Part shown: positions 1 to 11,866 of the stretch, one piece after another
How the letters are laid out: the number at the start of each line of letters is the position of its first letter
Position numbering within the stretch: position 1 is the stretch's first letter
Source of the DNA: Calliphora vicina
Taxonomy: Eukaryota > Arthropoda > Insecta > Diptera > Calliphoridae
NCBI RefSeq assembly: GCF_958450345.1
Contig: NC_088780.1
Coordinates: 114,836,226 to 114,900,225 of the forward strand
Reading direction: 5' to 3'
DNA: 64,000 bases
The notes under the pieces: model-generated
The model's input: only the letters and a program-made list of their open reading frames with translations
The model's database searches: none
Told to the model about the DNA's origin: nothing
Made by a program: the position numbers and the translations under genes

Positions 1-845
1 AAATATTAAACAATAATGTATTGCCTAGTATAGTTTTGAGTTTTCTTAAATTTTCAAGATATTTAATTACTTAGTTATTTACAAATAAATTTTTCAAAAT
101 TAACAAACTTTATAAAACTTATTTTCCATGGAAATGTAATAAACGAATATCGGTGTTTAATATTACTAAAGATAATTTAATACAATATATTTATTTTAAT
201 TTAACATCAGAGGTTTTTATACATAAATATATTTCGGGTTTAATTTGTGGTTTTAAATTTAACTGTTATAATTTGTTTTTCTTATTATTGTTACTGGATA
301 TTCCATATTTTCTATACTTTTATTTTCTACTTAGTCCAAGCAACTAGAAGTGTTGTCTAATTAGTCTCATAAGAGTTGTATTCATTGGTTTGTTGGCAGT
401 TTGTTTGTGTTGCACACGAGTATGACTGCTTGTTTTTGGAACTGATGGTCAGTTTTTTTGGGTTGATATTTTGGCTTCGGTTCAAAAAAGCTTTTAAAAG
501 TTATTATTAAAATTATTTTACTAAATGTCAGTTGAAAATTATTTTACTAATTATCTCGATTTCTGTAATTGTCCTAAAAAAAACAACATAGCAATGTATG
601 TGTGTGTGTTTGCAAGTATGTTTAAAAATATGAAAACATAAAAACAAAGTATTTGGTCATTGTTAATTTTTTTTAAAATAGGATAATGCTTGCTCGTAAT
701 ATTATTAGATTTAAATGGTACAATTATGTTATTAAATCTATCAAGTTAGACTGTGGCTATCGTTAAATATACAGATACAAGAGATTAGTGTATACAATTA
801 CCATAGATTTGAAAAAAAGAAAGAAATTTTAAATATCGGTCATTA
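1..845. other. AT-rich stretch, no gene seen
   Basis: No open frame here looks coding. There is a short TG-rich tract near 597-612 and otherwise unstructured AT-rich sequence. I see no repeat that recurs elsewhere in the window. Confidence 0.5.
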
Positions 846-1770
846 AAGAAGTGGCCACTTAAAATCCGTACGCACTGTAGTAATCATAACAAAGCTCCCA
901 GTTATCAAAATGGAAAAAGATTTACATATGTTTTTAACAACAAATCTACCGCTTTTCTACAATGAATTGCAAGTCATTATGTTTAGTTATAAAAAGTGTA
1001 GACACAATGGAAAAAGAAGCTAGTTATAAAATTGTGCACAAATATCTAGAAAATCCTACTTTGTCGTGTTAAAAGAAACCCAAAATCTGATTTTTGGCAG
1101 ATATCAGGCCAGAAATTTTACATCACGGCAGCTGGAGGTTGTGGGGTCTTTAAATATGAATACGTAAAATTGAACAAAAATATTAATTTGGCAGGCAATC
1201 CGCAGCTGCTGTTAGAAGAGTCAAGATTTTCAGAAATTTTTTTAAAGAATTTTCAGAATTATAAATAAAAAGATAGTTTGCAAAAGAGATTGTTGTCATT
1301 TATAAGACATCACACATCTGATACAAAGTTTTAGTCAAGTTGTCGTTACTCAATGACAAGTTGTCATTACTCAAATACAACTATGAAGTGGTATAATAAG
1401 AATAATATTGATGTTATAGCAAAACACATCAATTAAACAAATTGTCCAAAGCTTCGTCCAATCGAGATATATTGGAGAATTGTTAAACTTAAATTGGAAA
1501 AGAGTGCAGGTACAGTAAATAACCAGATTTTGATGAGAACAAAGTGGAATAAAGGTAGAAGTGGGAAGTAAAGTTGTGCAGCTATTAATAGGAGCATAAA
1601 AAGAAAGGCCAGAAAATGTATTCGTAATAAAAACATATAAACCTGCAGTTATATTTTTTTTAAAGCTTAATAAATTACCTTTAATTTCATGTATACAATG
1701 TTAACATACGTTGTTTCATTTAAAAGTTATGCTCGTTTTAATCCGTCCGGATTTTAAGTGGCCACTTCTT
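846..1770 (+). mobile_element. Deleted Tc1/mariner element, D,D37E type
   Basis: Terminal inverted repeats begin AAGAAGTGGCCACTTAAAAT at 846 and recur as the complement ending at 1770. TA dinucleotides sit just outside at 844-845 and 1771-1772, as expected of the Tc1/mariner superfamily. The interior carries decayed pieces of a transposase homologous to the intact one at 50157-51164 (see 1007-1571). At about 925 bp it is shorter than the 1298-bp intact relative, so it is an internally deleted, non-autonomous copy. Its termini differ from both other D,D37E elements in the window, so it belongs to a separate subfamily. Confidence 0.85.
1007..1571 (+). pseudogene. D,D37E transposase remnant
   Basis: A frame from the ATG at 1007 reads MEKEASYKIVHKYLENPTLS and then hits a stop. 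It aligns with the N-terminal helix-turn-helix of the intact copy (EIIKYFQQNPTWSYKK). Around 1092-1130 SGQKFYITAA matches PGQKFYVADA, just after the first catalytic Asp. From 1440 the frame reads NCPKLRPIERYWRIVKLKLE and runs to 1571, matching the block with the catalytic Glu (NCPELRPVERYW). The region of the first and second catalytic Asp is lost or scrambled. It cannot encode an active transposase. The homology is direct from the window; the D,D37E label follows from the intact copy. Confidence 0.8.
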
Positions 1771-1793
1771 TACAAGCAATGTCCAAAGACGCA

Positions 1794-2824
1794 TATGGGC
1801 ATTTCCTGGGGTCACGAACGTACGTTCGTACGCTTTCGATGTCCAAAGAGTATAGAAAACAAAACTTTTCCTAGGATTTTTTTATGCGATTCGATAGCAT
1901 TTTGGTAGCTCTATGTTTAGTGCAAAAGATGGATTTCATCGAGTTTAAGTTTTCATAATGATAGTTATAAACATGTGGTAACGAATGTATGCAAAATAGA
2001 AGTCTACTTTGGCTGACAGTAGTGAAGTGTAAAAATCTGCGAAATGGAACGAAATATTTAAAAGCGATTAAACCATTTTAAAAGTGTATTAATGTAGGTC
2101 TATATCCGGTATTTACACAATAAAATATCTCTATTGGTTTTTGTTTAATTGGCGTATGTACCGATCACGAACGTACGGGTCGCAAACGTACGATTTTTCC
2201 ATATGTTTTTTTTATTATTATCACCATGCATTTTCCCATAAATATCTTCAAATTTCCTTAACAAACAACTAAGAAATCATCGTCGGTCAAGCCCGACCAT
2301 GTAATACCCTACATTAAGTAACATTTTTCTTTTAAAAATTCAATAATTTATATTCGTGAGTAATTTTTGAGGTGGGCCTTATATGGGAGCTATGACCAAT
2401 TATTGACCGATCACCATGAAATTTGGTCGTAGTTTATGTCTATATGCAAGTTATTTATGTTGATTTTTATGTGTATACCAACATTTTTATGAGATTTATG
2501 AACGTAAAAGTGATTTACTGAAGCGGGTCTTATATGGGAGCAATTACTAATTATGGACCGATCATAATAATCATAATTCGGTATATATAAAATTTATTTG
2601 GAGCGAAACTTGTGTAGATACCCACATAAATTAAACGTTTGTGACCAATTTCGGGAGGACATTTGTATGGGGGCTAGGTGAAATAATAGACCAATTTCAG
2701 CCAGTTTCAATAGTTTTTGGTCCTAAAAAATTATATGTACCAAATTATATCTTCAATAAAACACGATGATTATCAACATTTTAGTTTTCGATCCAGGTCG
2801 ACTAATCGTAGGAAATGCCCATGT
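1794..2824. mobile_element. TIR element containing an INE-1-like copy
   Basis: The left end ATGGGCATTTCCTG near 1794 has an inverted partner AGGAAATGCCCAT near 2811-2824. Just inside the left end lies a palindrome-rich block (GAACGTACGTTCGTACG), and a related block lies near 2165-2200. A second, shorter version at 45184-45565 has the same ends but lacks most of the interior. Between 2264 and 2790 it contains an INE-1-like segment. No coding sequence is visible. The superfamily is not clear and no convincing target duplication could be read. Confidence 0.55.
2264..2790 (-). mobile_element. DINE-1/INE-1-like element, 5'-truncated
   Basis: Reading the minus strand, the 3' end is at about 2264, with the hairpin GGTCGGGCTTGACCGAC at 2283-2299. 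The body carries the recurrent block around TATATGGGAGCTATGACCAA. The 5' start with the GTCCGTCCGTCTGG stretch is missing. Non-autonomous Helentron-type elements of this kind are very abundant in flies and encode nothing. Confidence 0.7.
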
Positions 2825-5565
2825 GCATATTAGGTGGCAGCTGATTTTTTTGTTGATTTCAAATTATACCGGATGGTGTATTGTGACACTTAGTCTAAAA
2901 TTTATTTCAAAAATAAAAATCGTATGATGATTTTTATATTTTATTTGAAAAAAAATAAAATCATTTGAATTTTATTTTAAAAATAATTCCCTGATTTTTG
3001 TCTGCAAAACCGTAGATTAATATGCATATGTCGGAAACTCTTCCGTAAAATAACTATCTCAGTTATTAAAAACCCAAGTGGTGAGACAAATATAAAACTA
3101 GGTTATCTTCTATCTCGTGACACCTCTTCAGTCGTTGTGTTCGATACTGACAGCTTTTGTTTTCACATTCTACGTATCAATATGCCAATTATGTGTCAAT
3201 TATCTCAATTTTAGATAGCAATATAATTTAGACTATAGCGGATATATTGAAATATAGATCATAGTTTTTAAGTTATTATGGGGATTCGGAGAGTTGATTT
3301 AATTCGACTCCGCTCTTTACAACGACCCAACATAAGTTTTTTTTTTCCTAAAAAATTTCAAATTTAAAAAATTTGATTTCTCAAGGTTACTTAAATATCA
3401 TACGTACCATTCCTAAGGCGTAGGTTTCTTCTTTCTAAGTCCTCTGAGAAACTTAAATCAGTTTTTATTCATTTAAGTTACTGGCTTATAAGCATTAAGG
3501 TTTTTTATCCGTAAATCAAGATTTTATACGTGTTTGGCTAATTTCACAAACAGATTCTTGTTATAATCGTTAACACCTACAAGAGATATAGTATTATTTA
3601 TCAGGTATTTTTTGTCTTACAGTGTTATATGTATTATTATTATAATTGGCAACGAAATTAACTATGCATAAACTGGTTAATAAATATATGCATCTCAAAC
3701 TCAAATCAGTTTGAAACTTCCGTTTCGCCTTAATCGCAATCATGTTGCAAACACATTTACATTTTTTTGTAGCATTTACCAGGCTCTGTATCTTGTTCCT
3801 CGAAATGATATTTAATACATTGTATTTTATATATATTTAATCACTTTAAGGCTAAAATATTCAAATATTAAACACGTATTCCAAAAATACATACCAAAAA
3901 TGTCTATAATTTCCAATATAAATAAAACAAAAAATGTAATATTCGAATATAATACGGGCACGGTTTGTTGTGTATTTTCTATAACATATTTATGAAGTTC
4001 AGCCGAATTGGTTGGTTTTATAGTTTCTATTACTAGAAAATGGTTCTGGTGTATTTTATATTATAAGCTTAATGCATTTGATTGTTATTGCTATCAGAAT
4101 ATCTATAATGGTACGAACAAAGTTTTTCATATAAAATTTTTAACGATTGCTCTATGTGACCAAAAGCCAAAATTGCGGCAAAAATTATTTCCAAGTGATC
4201 TAGCATTATAAAACTTTGTGTAGAGACCCATGTTAGTAAAATAAGCATTTAAAAACCCCCCATACCAACTCACCAAACATTTTCTTAAAAATGCACAGAA
4301 AAAATTAGAATTCGTATTCAATCACAAAATTTATAAAACCAAACAAATTTTTCACTGAAATAGGACCTATCACAAAAATTGTAAAATCAAACACAACAAA
4401 TCGTAATTTATTTATTGAACAAAAAAATTTTTTTTCTTTATTAAATTATTTGTACTATTATTGAAAGAGATTATTTCAAAATAATTAAAATTTCAAACAA
4501 TTAATTTTATAAAAACAATGAACAAAATGTTTGGTTTTAAATTTTTTTTCCATAAAAAAATTATTTTTATTTTGGTTTCTTTCTTTAAACAAAAAAAAAC
4601 AACAATTATTTATAAATGACATGTTTTTTTAATGACACATAATTTCTTACAATACATTTATCATGTTACAAAAATATATCATTCGCAGATTCCTAACATT
4701 AGTCCATCTGGAAATTGCGAAAGTTTTTATTAGAAATTTGGATAAAATTCAATTAATTAATAAAAAAATACTCACATTGTGTCCCAGTTGCTTTTGGTTG
4801 TCGAATTTCTGCCAGAGATTCCGGTTTGTTATGTTGGAACGGCCATGTCTTTAAATAAAATTATAATGTAGTTTATATTGCAACAATAATTTACACAACT
4901 TACCTCCAGAAAAACGACTAAAACTCCTAAAATCTTTGAAGAATCACAAAATATGTTGACAATATGAGAAAACCGATATTTTATTTTCATTTTACAAAAT
5001 TTGTAATTTCTAGTTATTTTCTTTTTTGTTGTCAAAATTTATTTTTTTAATTGTTTTATGAACTATTTTTGAAAATAGGAAAAACAATGAAAAATGTTTA
5101 TTGAATCAAATAAAATTGTTTATGAAATACAATTTAAAACCAAAAAAAGTTTTGTTTGGAGAAAAAATAGTAATAATTTTTTCTGTGTGTTCAATCTATA
5201 TTCTCATAGCACTTTCCACAAATACAATTTTAAAAAGTTAACATTAACCCCCCTCACTTTTCTTATAACCCCCCCTCTAACTCAACAACAATTTTCCAAA
5301 AAATTTGAATTTATATCCATATCCAAATAGCATTTCTTCGTTTGTTTGGCGTTTTCTTGGGGCTCCGCTATAAACAAATTTTGGGTAAGCAATTGTGTAT
5401 ATCTTTGATATTCGCTATCGTTATAAAACTTGCAAAATTAAGGTATGTATCATGATTCGGTAAAATCAATTATAAAAAATTTTAGTATGTTTCTAGAAAA
5501 AAGAAAATTATTTGCTTCGATGCAAGTAGTTGCAAAATATTTGCCCTCCCCCTCACTTTTCTTTT
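2825..5565. other. AT-rich stretch, no gene or clear repeat
   Basis: No coding-like frame. Two C-runs followed by similar sequence occur in the same orientation near 4254 and 5268 (both AACCCCCC then a few bases then AACTCA), with another C-rich patch near 5544. Their meaning is unknown. Long A/T runs dominate 4400-5050. Confidence 0.45.
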
Positions 5566-5841
5566 TATACCCGCTTCCGAAAATCACTTTAACGTGCATA
5601 AATCGCTTGTTGGTATACACACAAAATTCAACATAGTTAACTTTCATATAGACATAAATCACACCACCCAATTTTATGGTGATCAGTCCGTAATTTGTCA
5701 TAGCTCCCATAGAAGGCCCACTACCGAAAATCACTCAAAAATATAAATTATTGAAATTTTAAAAGAAAAATGTTTTTGCTGTTTTACTTAGTGTAGGATA
5801 ATATATGGTCGGGCTTGAACGACCATACTTTCTTACTTGTT
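5566..5841 (+). mobile_element. INE-1-like element, 3' fragment
   Basis: The 3' portion of the main INE family on the plus strand. It holds the GCTTCCGAAAATCACTTTAA block, a GCTCCCATAGAAGGCCCACT block and a degraded terminal hairpin (GGTCGGGCTTGAACGACC) followed by ACTTTCTTACTTGT at the end. The open frames on either strand here are accidental. Confidence 0.75.
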
Positions 5842-5849
5842 TTGTATAG

Positions 5850-6065
5850 ATATTGGTATTCTAAGTGCCTATATGTATGTACCATAGAGCCATATTCGGG
5901 AATGAACTTTGTATGCGGGATGCAAGAATGTACCATGTACCGATTCTAAACATATTGCTGATCAACAAAGAATATTAAAAACTTTAAAATTGCATTCCCT
6001 TACAGACAGGCAAACAGGCGGATATAGGTAGATCGTCTTAGAATTTTATAAAGGCCCATAATATA
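5850..6065 (-). mobile_element. Old INE-1-like fragment
   Basis: Contains CATAGAGCC(A)TATTCGGGAA, a CAGACAGGCAAACAGGCGGA stretch and TAGATCGTCTTAGAATTTTA, then AAGGCCCATAATATAT. This order matches the minus strand of the INE-type 5' region and recurs, more decayed, at 35750-36015. Confidence 0.55.
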
Positions 6066-6735
6066 TGCACATACTTTTTTTGTTCTAAGAACAAATTAAA
6101 AAATAATTAAAGTAAAACGCCATATTTTTTAGGTACTTCTGTGAAAGTTTTTCATGCAAACGAAATTGACATAGCTAATAACAGATCTTCAAAGAAAGTT
6201 CTTGTATTACAGTTCTTGTATTTTACCATAAATCATTAAGTAAATTATTACAGCAAATACAATTGTGTCCAACTTAAGTATTGTATTAAAATATTTTATA
6301 AAATAATTATTTAAACTTTATATAATTCTTAATTTACTGTAAAAATAACGAAAACTGATGAATGAGCATGTGTATATGTACCTGATTAATGTGTTCATTT
6401 ATCGCCCTAACAGTATATGTAGCATTATGTGTCAACAGTTTTTGCCTCTTTAAATCTTGAAGAAAAAAACTGAAGACATTTACAATATGTAGTTTCTTCA
6501 GTTACATATGCCTTAAGGTTATTTACTTTTTTTTATATACATAAATACATACATTTTACATTTTTATTTCTTTTTATATTAAAAAAATAAAAATAAATTC
6601 TTTTGATTTTAATATTTTTAGTGTATATGCTTGCACTTGTATGTACTTCTGAGTGAGTGCGCACATATACGTACATATTTATCAACATAAATACTCAAGC
6701 ATTTGCAATTCATAGTGTTGTATTTAATAGCGGAG
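6066..6735. other. AT-rich stretch, no gene seen
   Basis: No coding-like frame and no repeat that I can match elsewhere in the window. Confidence 0.4.
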
Positions 6736-6859
6736 TTCACAATCTTGTGCAAATGGTCTTGCATCATTGTATATGCAATGCATTTTTACATTACACTAAC
6801 AAAATATACAGAAATAGACCATTGCATAAATTTGCAATACAAATGCACAAGATTTTGAA
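6736..6859. mobile_element. Small MITE related to a Tc1-like element
   Basis: A 124-bp inverted-repeat unit. The left end TTCACAATCTTGTGCAAATG is mirrored by CATTTGTATTGCA..., complementary to the right end at 6835-6859. The first ~90 bp also match 44042-44130, which is the left end of a Tc1-like element with transposase remnants. So this looks like a MITE derived from that family. Confidence 0.6.
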
Positions 6860-7004
6860 TACCACTAATGTGTTGTTTGCATAGAAATGTGCACTTGAAT
6901 TGTGCACTTGAGTAATACAAACATTACAATATCACAGATTTATAAAAAGCTGGAAAAAATGAGACACATAAATACACATAACTTTGACTGTAAACAAAAA
7001 TAAA

Positions 7005-7270
7005 GCAACATGATTTTATGCTTTTATGTATGTGGTTACCCAGCAAACATTTCGTAGTGAAATTTAATTAAGAATGTCTTGAAATTAATCTTTGTGTCAA
7101 ACTTTCGAGGAGTATATTTTCATAACAAGAGAAGATATATTACTATAAACGAAGGAAGAATTATTTAATGCTTTTTCCTATGTGTGTAGCCAGCACACTA
7201 TTCGTAGAGATATTTAATTATGAATGTATTGAACAAGTCAAACTTTAGGGGAGTATATATGAATAAATGT
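7005..7270. repeat. Two-copy degenerate tandem repeat, ~155 bp
   Basis: A block near 7015-7140 (pattern TATGTGGTTACCCAGCAAAC, then ATTCGTAG-like and TCAAACTTTCGAGGAGTATA) is repeated near 7170-7260 with substitutions (TCAAACTTTAGGGGAGTATA). No coding potential. Confidence 0.55.
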
Positions 7271-7331
7271 GTTTTTTTTACAATTTGAAGCTTTGAGAAA
7301 TTGTTTATATATTAAGTTTTTCACGTATTAA

Positions 7332-8208
7332 ACAAGTAAGAAAGTATGGTCGGTCAAGCCGGACTATATAATACCCTACACTAAGTAAATGAGCAAAATC
7401 ATTTTTCTTTCAAAATTTCAATAATTTGTATTCGTGAGTGATGGGCCTTATATGGGAGCTATGGCCAATTATGGACCAATTACCATGAAATTAGGTCGTG
7501 GGATTTATGTCTATATGGAAGTTATTTGTCTTGAATTTTATGTGTATACCAACATTTTTAAGAGATTTATGCTCGCTAAAGCGATTTTCGGAAGCGGGCT
7601 TTATATGAGAGCTATGACTAATTATGGACTGATCACCATCAAAATAGGTCACATTATTTATGTCTATATCAAAATTGTTTGTGTTGAATTTTATTTGGCT
7701 ACCAACATTTTTAAGAAATTTATGGTTGTTAAAGTGATTTTCGGCAGCGGGCCTTATATAGGAGCTATGACTAATTATGGACTGATCATCATAAAATTAG
7801 GTGACATGATTTCCATATATATAAAACTTATTTGGAGCGAAATTTGTGTAGATACCTATATGATTAAACCATTTATGACGGATAAAGTCCAATTTCGTAG
7901 GGACATTTGTATGGGGCCTAGGTGAAATAATGGACCGATTTCTGTCAGATTCAATAGACTTCGTTGTTAGAATTTTATCGAAATATCTGCCAAATTTTAT
8001 CGAAATATCTTCAAAATTGAGAGCTGTACAAGTTTTACATGGACAGCCAACCAGCCAGACGGACGGACGTACAGCGATTAATCGACTCGGAAGGTAATAC
8101 TGAGTCGACCGGTATACTTTAAGGTGGGTGTTAGACTAATATTTTTGGGCGTTACAAACATCTGCACAAACGCATAATACCCTCCCAACTATGGTGGTGT
8201 AGGGTATA
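7332..8208 (-). mobile_element. DINE-1/INE-1-like element, complete
   Basis: The fullest copy of the main family, read on the minus strand. The 5' end is at 8208 (TATACCCTACACCACCATAG). The GTCCGTCCGTCTGGCTGG stretch lies near 8055-8080. Three consecutive ~153-bp body units start near 7454, 7607 and 7760. The terminal hairpin (GGCTTGACCGACC, slightly changed) precedes ACTTTCTTACTTGT at 7332. The flank is T-rich on the element strand, as expected for Helentron insertion between Ts. The 163-codon plus-strand frame at 7434-7925 simply runs through the 153-bp units and is not a gene. Confidence 0.85.
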
Positions 8209-8700
8209 AAAATGCACACACCAAAATGGTTGGTTTGAAAACGATCACAATAACAAAACTTAATAACTAATATTTAACATCAATTATCATAAATTTATAA
8301 ATTCAAGAGATTTTCTACATTAAAAACAAACTAAACATAACACAGTGATAATAAAGTGAACGGGAAAATATTGCAGGGCAATTCCATGTAACATTTGTTC
8401 ACAAAAAAAAATAATAAGTTCATTCGAAACATTTTTCTCCAAAATATCGAGCGAAATAAGGGTATATCGTGATATAAAACGGAAGTAATTTTGAGGTACA
8501 TGTAGATATATGCGAATCGTGATATGCGTTATGTTTTCTTTTAATTTCTTACACTAAACCAAATATTTTTTTTTTAGAATCCGTCATATTTAAGTAAAAA
8601 CAATCTTTGGATGATTTAATAATAACTACAATTTAATATCGTACGTGACATAAATAGAAAATATATAAATTCGATTTCAATAAACAATTTGATAATTGAA
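8209..8700. other. AT-rich stretch, no gene seen
   Basis: No coding-like frame or recognisable element boundary. Confidence 0.4.
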
Positions 8701-9030
8701 AAATTATTGACTTACAAAATATTTATTTGGATAGATATTCCACTCGCATCCTACTACGAGACCAAAAAGCTCTTAAAGGAATAGACCCAAGCTTTCTTTT
8801 GAGCAAAAAAAAAAAATTAAAAAAGGGCCCATTTTGGAAAAAAAGTTCGATTTAAAAAAAAAATTAAAAATTGCATGTTTTGAGTTACAAAACATTTATT
8901 TTGAAATATACCCCACTCGCATCCCACTAAACCACCAAATAGGTCTGAATGCAAAATATCCAAGCTTTTTTTTAGAAAGACCTGGTTCCAAAAATGTGTT
9001 GCATGTATTTTTGAGCAAATTATGATATAC
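8700..9030. repeat. Fragment of GTCAAGTG foldback family (tandem units)
   Basis: Two ~165-bp units carrying GAGTTACAAAA, TATTTATTTTGA and CCACTCGCATCCCACTAA, with AAGCTTTCTTTT. The same units form the centre of the foldback element at 39505-40519. The open frames on both strands arise from this repeat. Confidence 0.7.
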
Positions 9031-11290
9031 ATATAACCGTAAAAACTCAGTAGATATATCATTTTTTACGGTATGTGAGCAATATTTTACAAAAAAATTA
9101 AAAATAAATTAAATTTTTTTTAAATCTGTTCTGGAATATTATAAAAAAAATTAAAAATTAAATCTTTTCTGGAATAATTTTAAATCAGACAAAAATAAAA
9201 TATTTTATTTTACTTCCCATAAAATAGATTTTTCCACAAATTTCAAATTTGCTAACCCATAAGTAGTCACCTAAAAGGCATAGAACCCTTTTCATACACT
9301 CATTTCAGAGGTTGATGAATTATCTATCATATGCCTTTTAAATTACTTAATTATCTCAAAGGGCTCAAAAGTTATGATTTTTGCAACGAAAAAACTCAAA
9401 TCGCTCCACTGTGCCACTGTGCCACGTTGCAGCAAATGAGCGATATAAATGTAAAAAATTATTTGTTCGCAAAATGTTTATAATAATAGAAAAAATTTAA
9501 AAAATCTTCAAATTTGATTAATAAATATCATACAAATGCTTTTTGCAGCCGTGTCGCTTTTTGTTGAACCGTTGTTGATGATAACTTTTGAAAAAAATAT
9601 CCGAAATAAAACGCAATTGTTGGTTTTGAGAAGATGTGACCATCAATAATATCTACTGGAAGAGTATTGGAGATATAATAACAATATTTTTTATTTTAAT
9701 TTACATATTAGCTTACGGTCGTTATCCAGTCAATCGTTACCGAAATATTCAATGAATATCCTTGATGATGACGTATCCCAATAAAAGTAAAATATTATAA
9801 GTGTTTCGAAATATTCACAATATATCTGTTAAAAATCCTTTGCAGATTCTTGGCAATAAATTTTCGTGAGTTAGGCTTTTGACAATAGACTTAAGTTTTT
9901 AGGCCCCCGTTACTTATACAGTTGTCATCCGTGCTCTGACATATTCCCTGTGTAGTAGTTTTGTAAAGTAAGAGGAGCTAAATTTATTAGAAAGTTACTA
10001 AAATAGTTTATATAATAAGAATTGGAACCAGTTTCAAATTCAGTTATTCCAACTGAATTAAGTGATTGGTGACGAATTTTGTTGTAACGACAAATCAGTT
10101 TTTTCCATGTAGTTATAAAATGTTTGTTAACATGCATACTGGTTATTTAAATATGTATTTATGCCTGTATCTATTTGTGTAAAAATAACGAAAAGAGAAT
10201 TCGTCGCCTAAAATGCTGATGGCATCTTAAAAGAAGCAAAATGTTTATGGAAAGAAAAACTCATAAACATACATATTTTAAATAATTTCGTGCTTGTTTG
10301 TTGATTTACTCAAATAATGTCTGAACTAATCTTGTTTATGCGTTTTTATTGAAACGTTTTTTCTTTCATACATAAGTAACTACTATACATACGAATGTTA
10401 TATTTATATTCAAAATACATTAACTGTTAAATTCGTTGCAACATGGAAAACAATATTTTTTTTAAATTTCTTTTGTTTAATTTAGATTTTTCATCTGCTG
10501 GGAAGTGTTACTATTTTTCTGGTAGGTGTGTCGAAAAACACCTTTAACAGGGTGATAGAACATATGAAGTTTCATATTATTGCACATTATATGGGGAATC
10601 CCCCATTTATATACACAGTACTGAAATAAACTCAGCAAGTAGAAAGACTATTCAATATTGTGTTGTGGGCGTATGAGTAATATTTTTCATATAATTTGCT
10701 GGTGTTACCCGGGTACCTTGTCACCTTGTTAAGGGTGTAAAATGTAAAATGATTTACCACTCCCTACCAAGTCGAGACACTAAAGTGTTCATTATAAAAA
10801 ATAAATATAAACAAAATTTATGAGTTCTCAGAAAGTTACAAGCATATGAATTCTGCATACATAGAAAATTGCATAAAGTTACCCGGGTACCCTGTCATAG
10901 ACATAAGGGTTAAATAACTTTTTTATACTTTATTATAAAAAAAATGTGCAAAAACGTTTCCAAACTCAGAAAATGGTGAAAAAACTTAAAAAAGTATGCT
11001 GGAGACACACAGATTTTTCAAGTCCATGATAAGTATATTTGTCCGTGATAAATATACTATAAAATTACAATGTCACTCGATATACCCTCTTGATAGACTT
11101 TTCACACACGCAATTATGGCTTCGTAATGCCGATCTGCCACTTTGCTGAGATGAGGCACATTTTTCAACAATGCTATTGGTAGAGAGCAATTAGTTTTAA
11201 TTTTAGTTGTAAGATTTAAATATTTTAATGCAGATTCAAAAAACTAATAAAAAAGTTAAAAAAATACGCAAGGATACAATCGTATTGCTC
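9031..11290. other. AT-rich stretch, no gene seen
   Basis: No coding-like frame. Two direct copies of GTTACCCGGGTACC occur near 10687 and 10880, each followed by a similar TTGTCA/CTGTCA stretch. Otherwise unremarkable. Confidence 0.4.
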
Positions 11291-11600
11291 CGTTTGTATG
11301 GAGGAAAATTACGGTGTCGATGTTCAAATTACTCAGAATGTTTGTCCTGCGTTGGTATTTATTTGCTGAGCTGGAGCACATGATAAAAAGTTATTTTTTT
11401 AAGGTTTTTAAAGGTATCTAAATTCTCGTCCAAGTCTAAAAATATTCAAAGTTTAGTATTTTTTTGGCAAAAATTTTATATTTTTTAAATTAATACATTA
11501 TCATCTAAACTCACCGAAATGGTATTTTCCGTTTTTAAAATTTATTTGAAATTTTCTCCCCGATTTGATGTTAGCTATATGGTAAATAAGATTACAAAAT
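11291..11600 (+). repeat. Solo arm of the GGGTGGCC long-TIR family
   Basis: Homologous to the left arm of the element at 18582-21013. Shared blocks in order are CGTTTGTATGGAG, TATCGATGTTC-like, a 'TATTTGCTGAGCTGGAGCA' block, GATAAAAAG followed by a T-run and AGGTTTTT, and CACCGAAATGGTATTTT near 11513. The outermost end is eroded and I see no right-hand partner. Confidence 0.65.
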
Positions 11601-11866
11601 TAACATAAAAATAATCGGTGAATAAGCTGCTAACAATGTCAAATCCATGTTTTAAGCTGCATCAAGAGATCTGTAAAAGGTCCCTTTTATATTTCGTGTA
11701 TTATGATTTATATAAGTACTAGCATGACCTGTCGTAGTGAAATAAAAAATAAAAAAATAAATAAATTCTGGTTTGTGATTAATTGCATACCATGTCGTTG
11801 AAAGTATAAAAAATATCCAGCGATTTTAAAAAATCTTGATATTTTTTTTAAGACCTTCGCTTCGCT
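11601..11866. other. AT-rich stretch, no gene seen
   Basis: No recognisable feature. Confidence 0.35.

Noticed and set aside
7038..7060. Another CCCAGC-TIR element end
   Set aside because: ACCCAGCAAAC is similar but no inverted partner was found within 1 kb.
7434..7925. 163-codon frame with internal repeats
   Set aside because: It is a read-through of three INE-1-like body units; other copies do not keep it open.
8817..9062. 81-codon minus-strand frame
   Set aside because: Translated tandem units of the GTCAAGTG foldback family.
10687..10900. Paired GTTACCCGGGTACC sites as a regulatory operator
   Set aside because: Two direct copies of a short palindromic string with no gene nearby; insufficient support.
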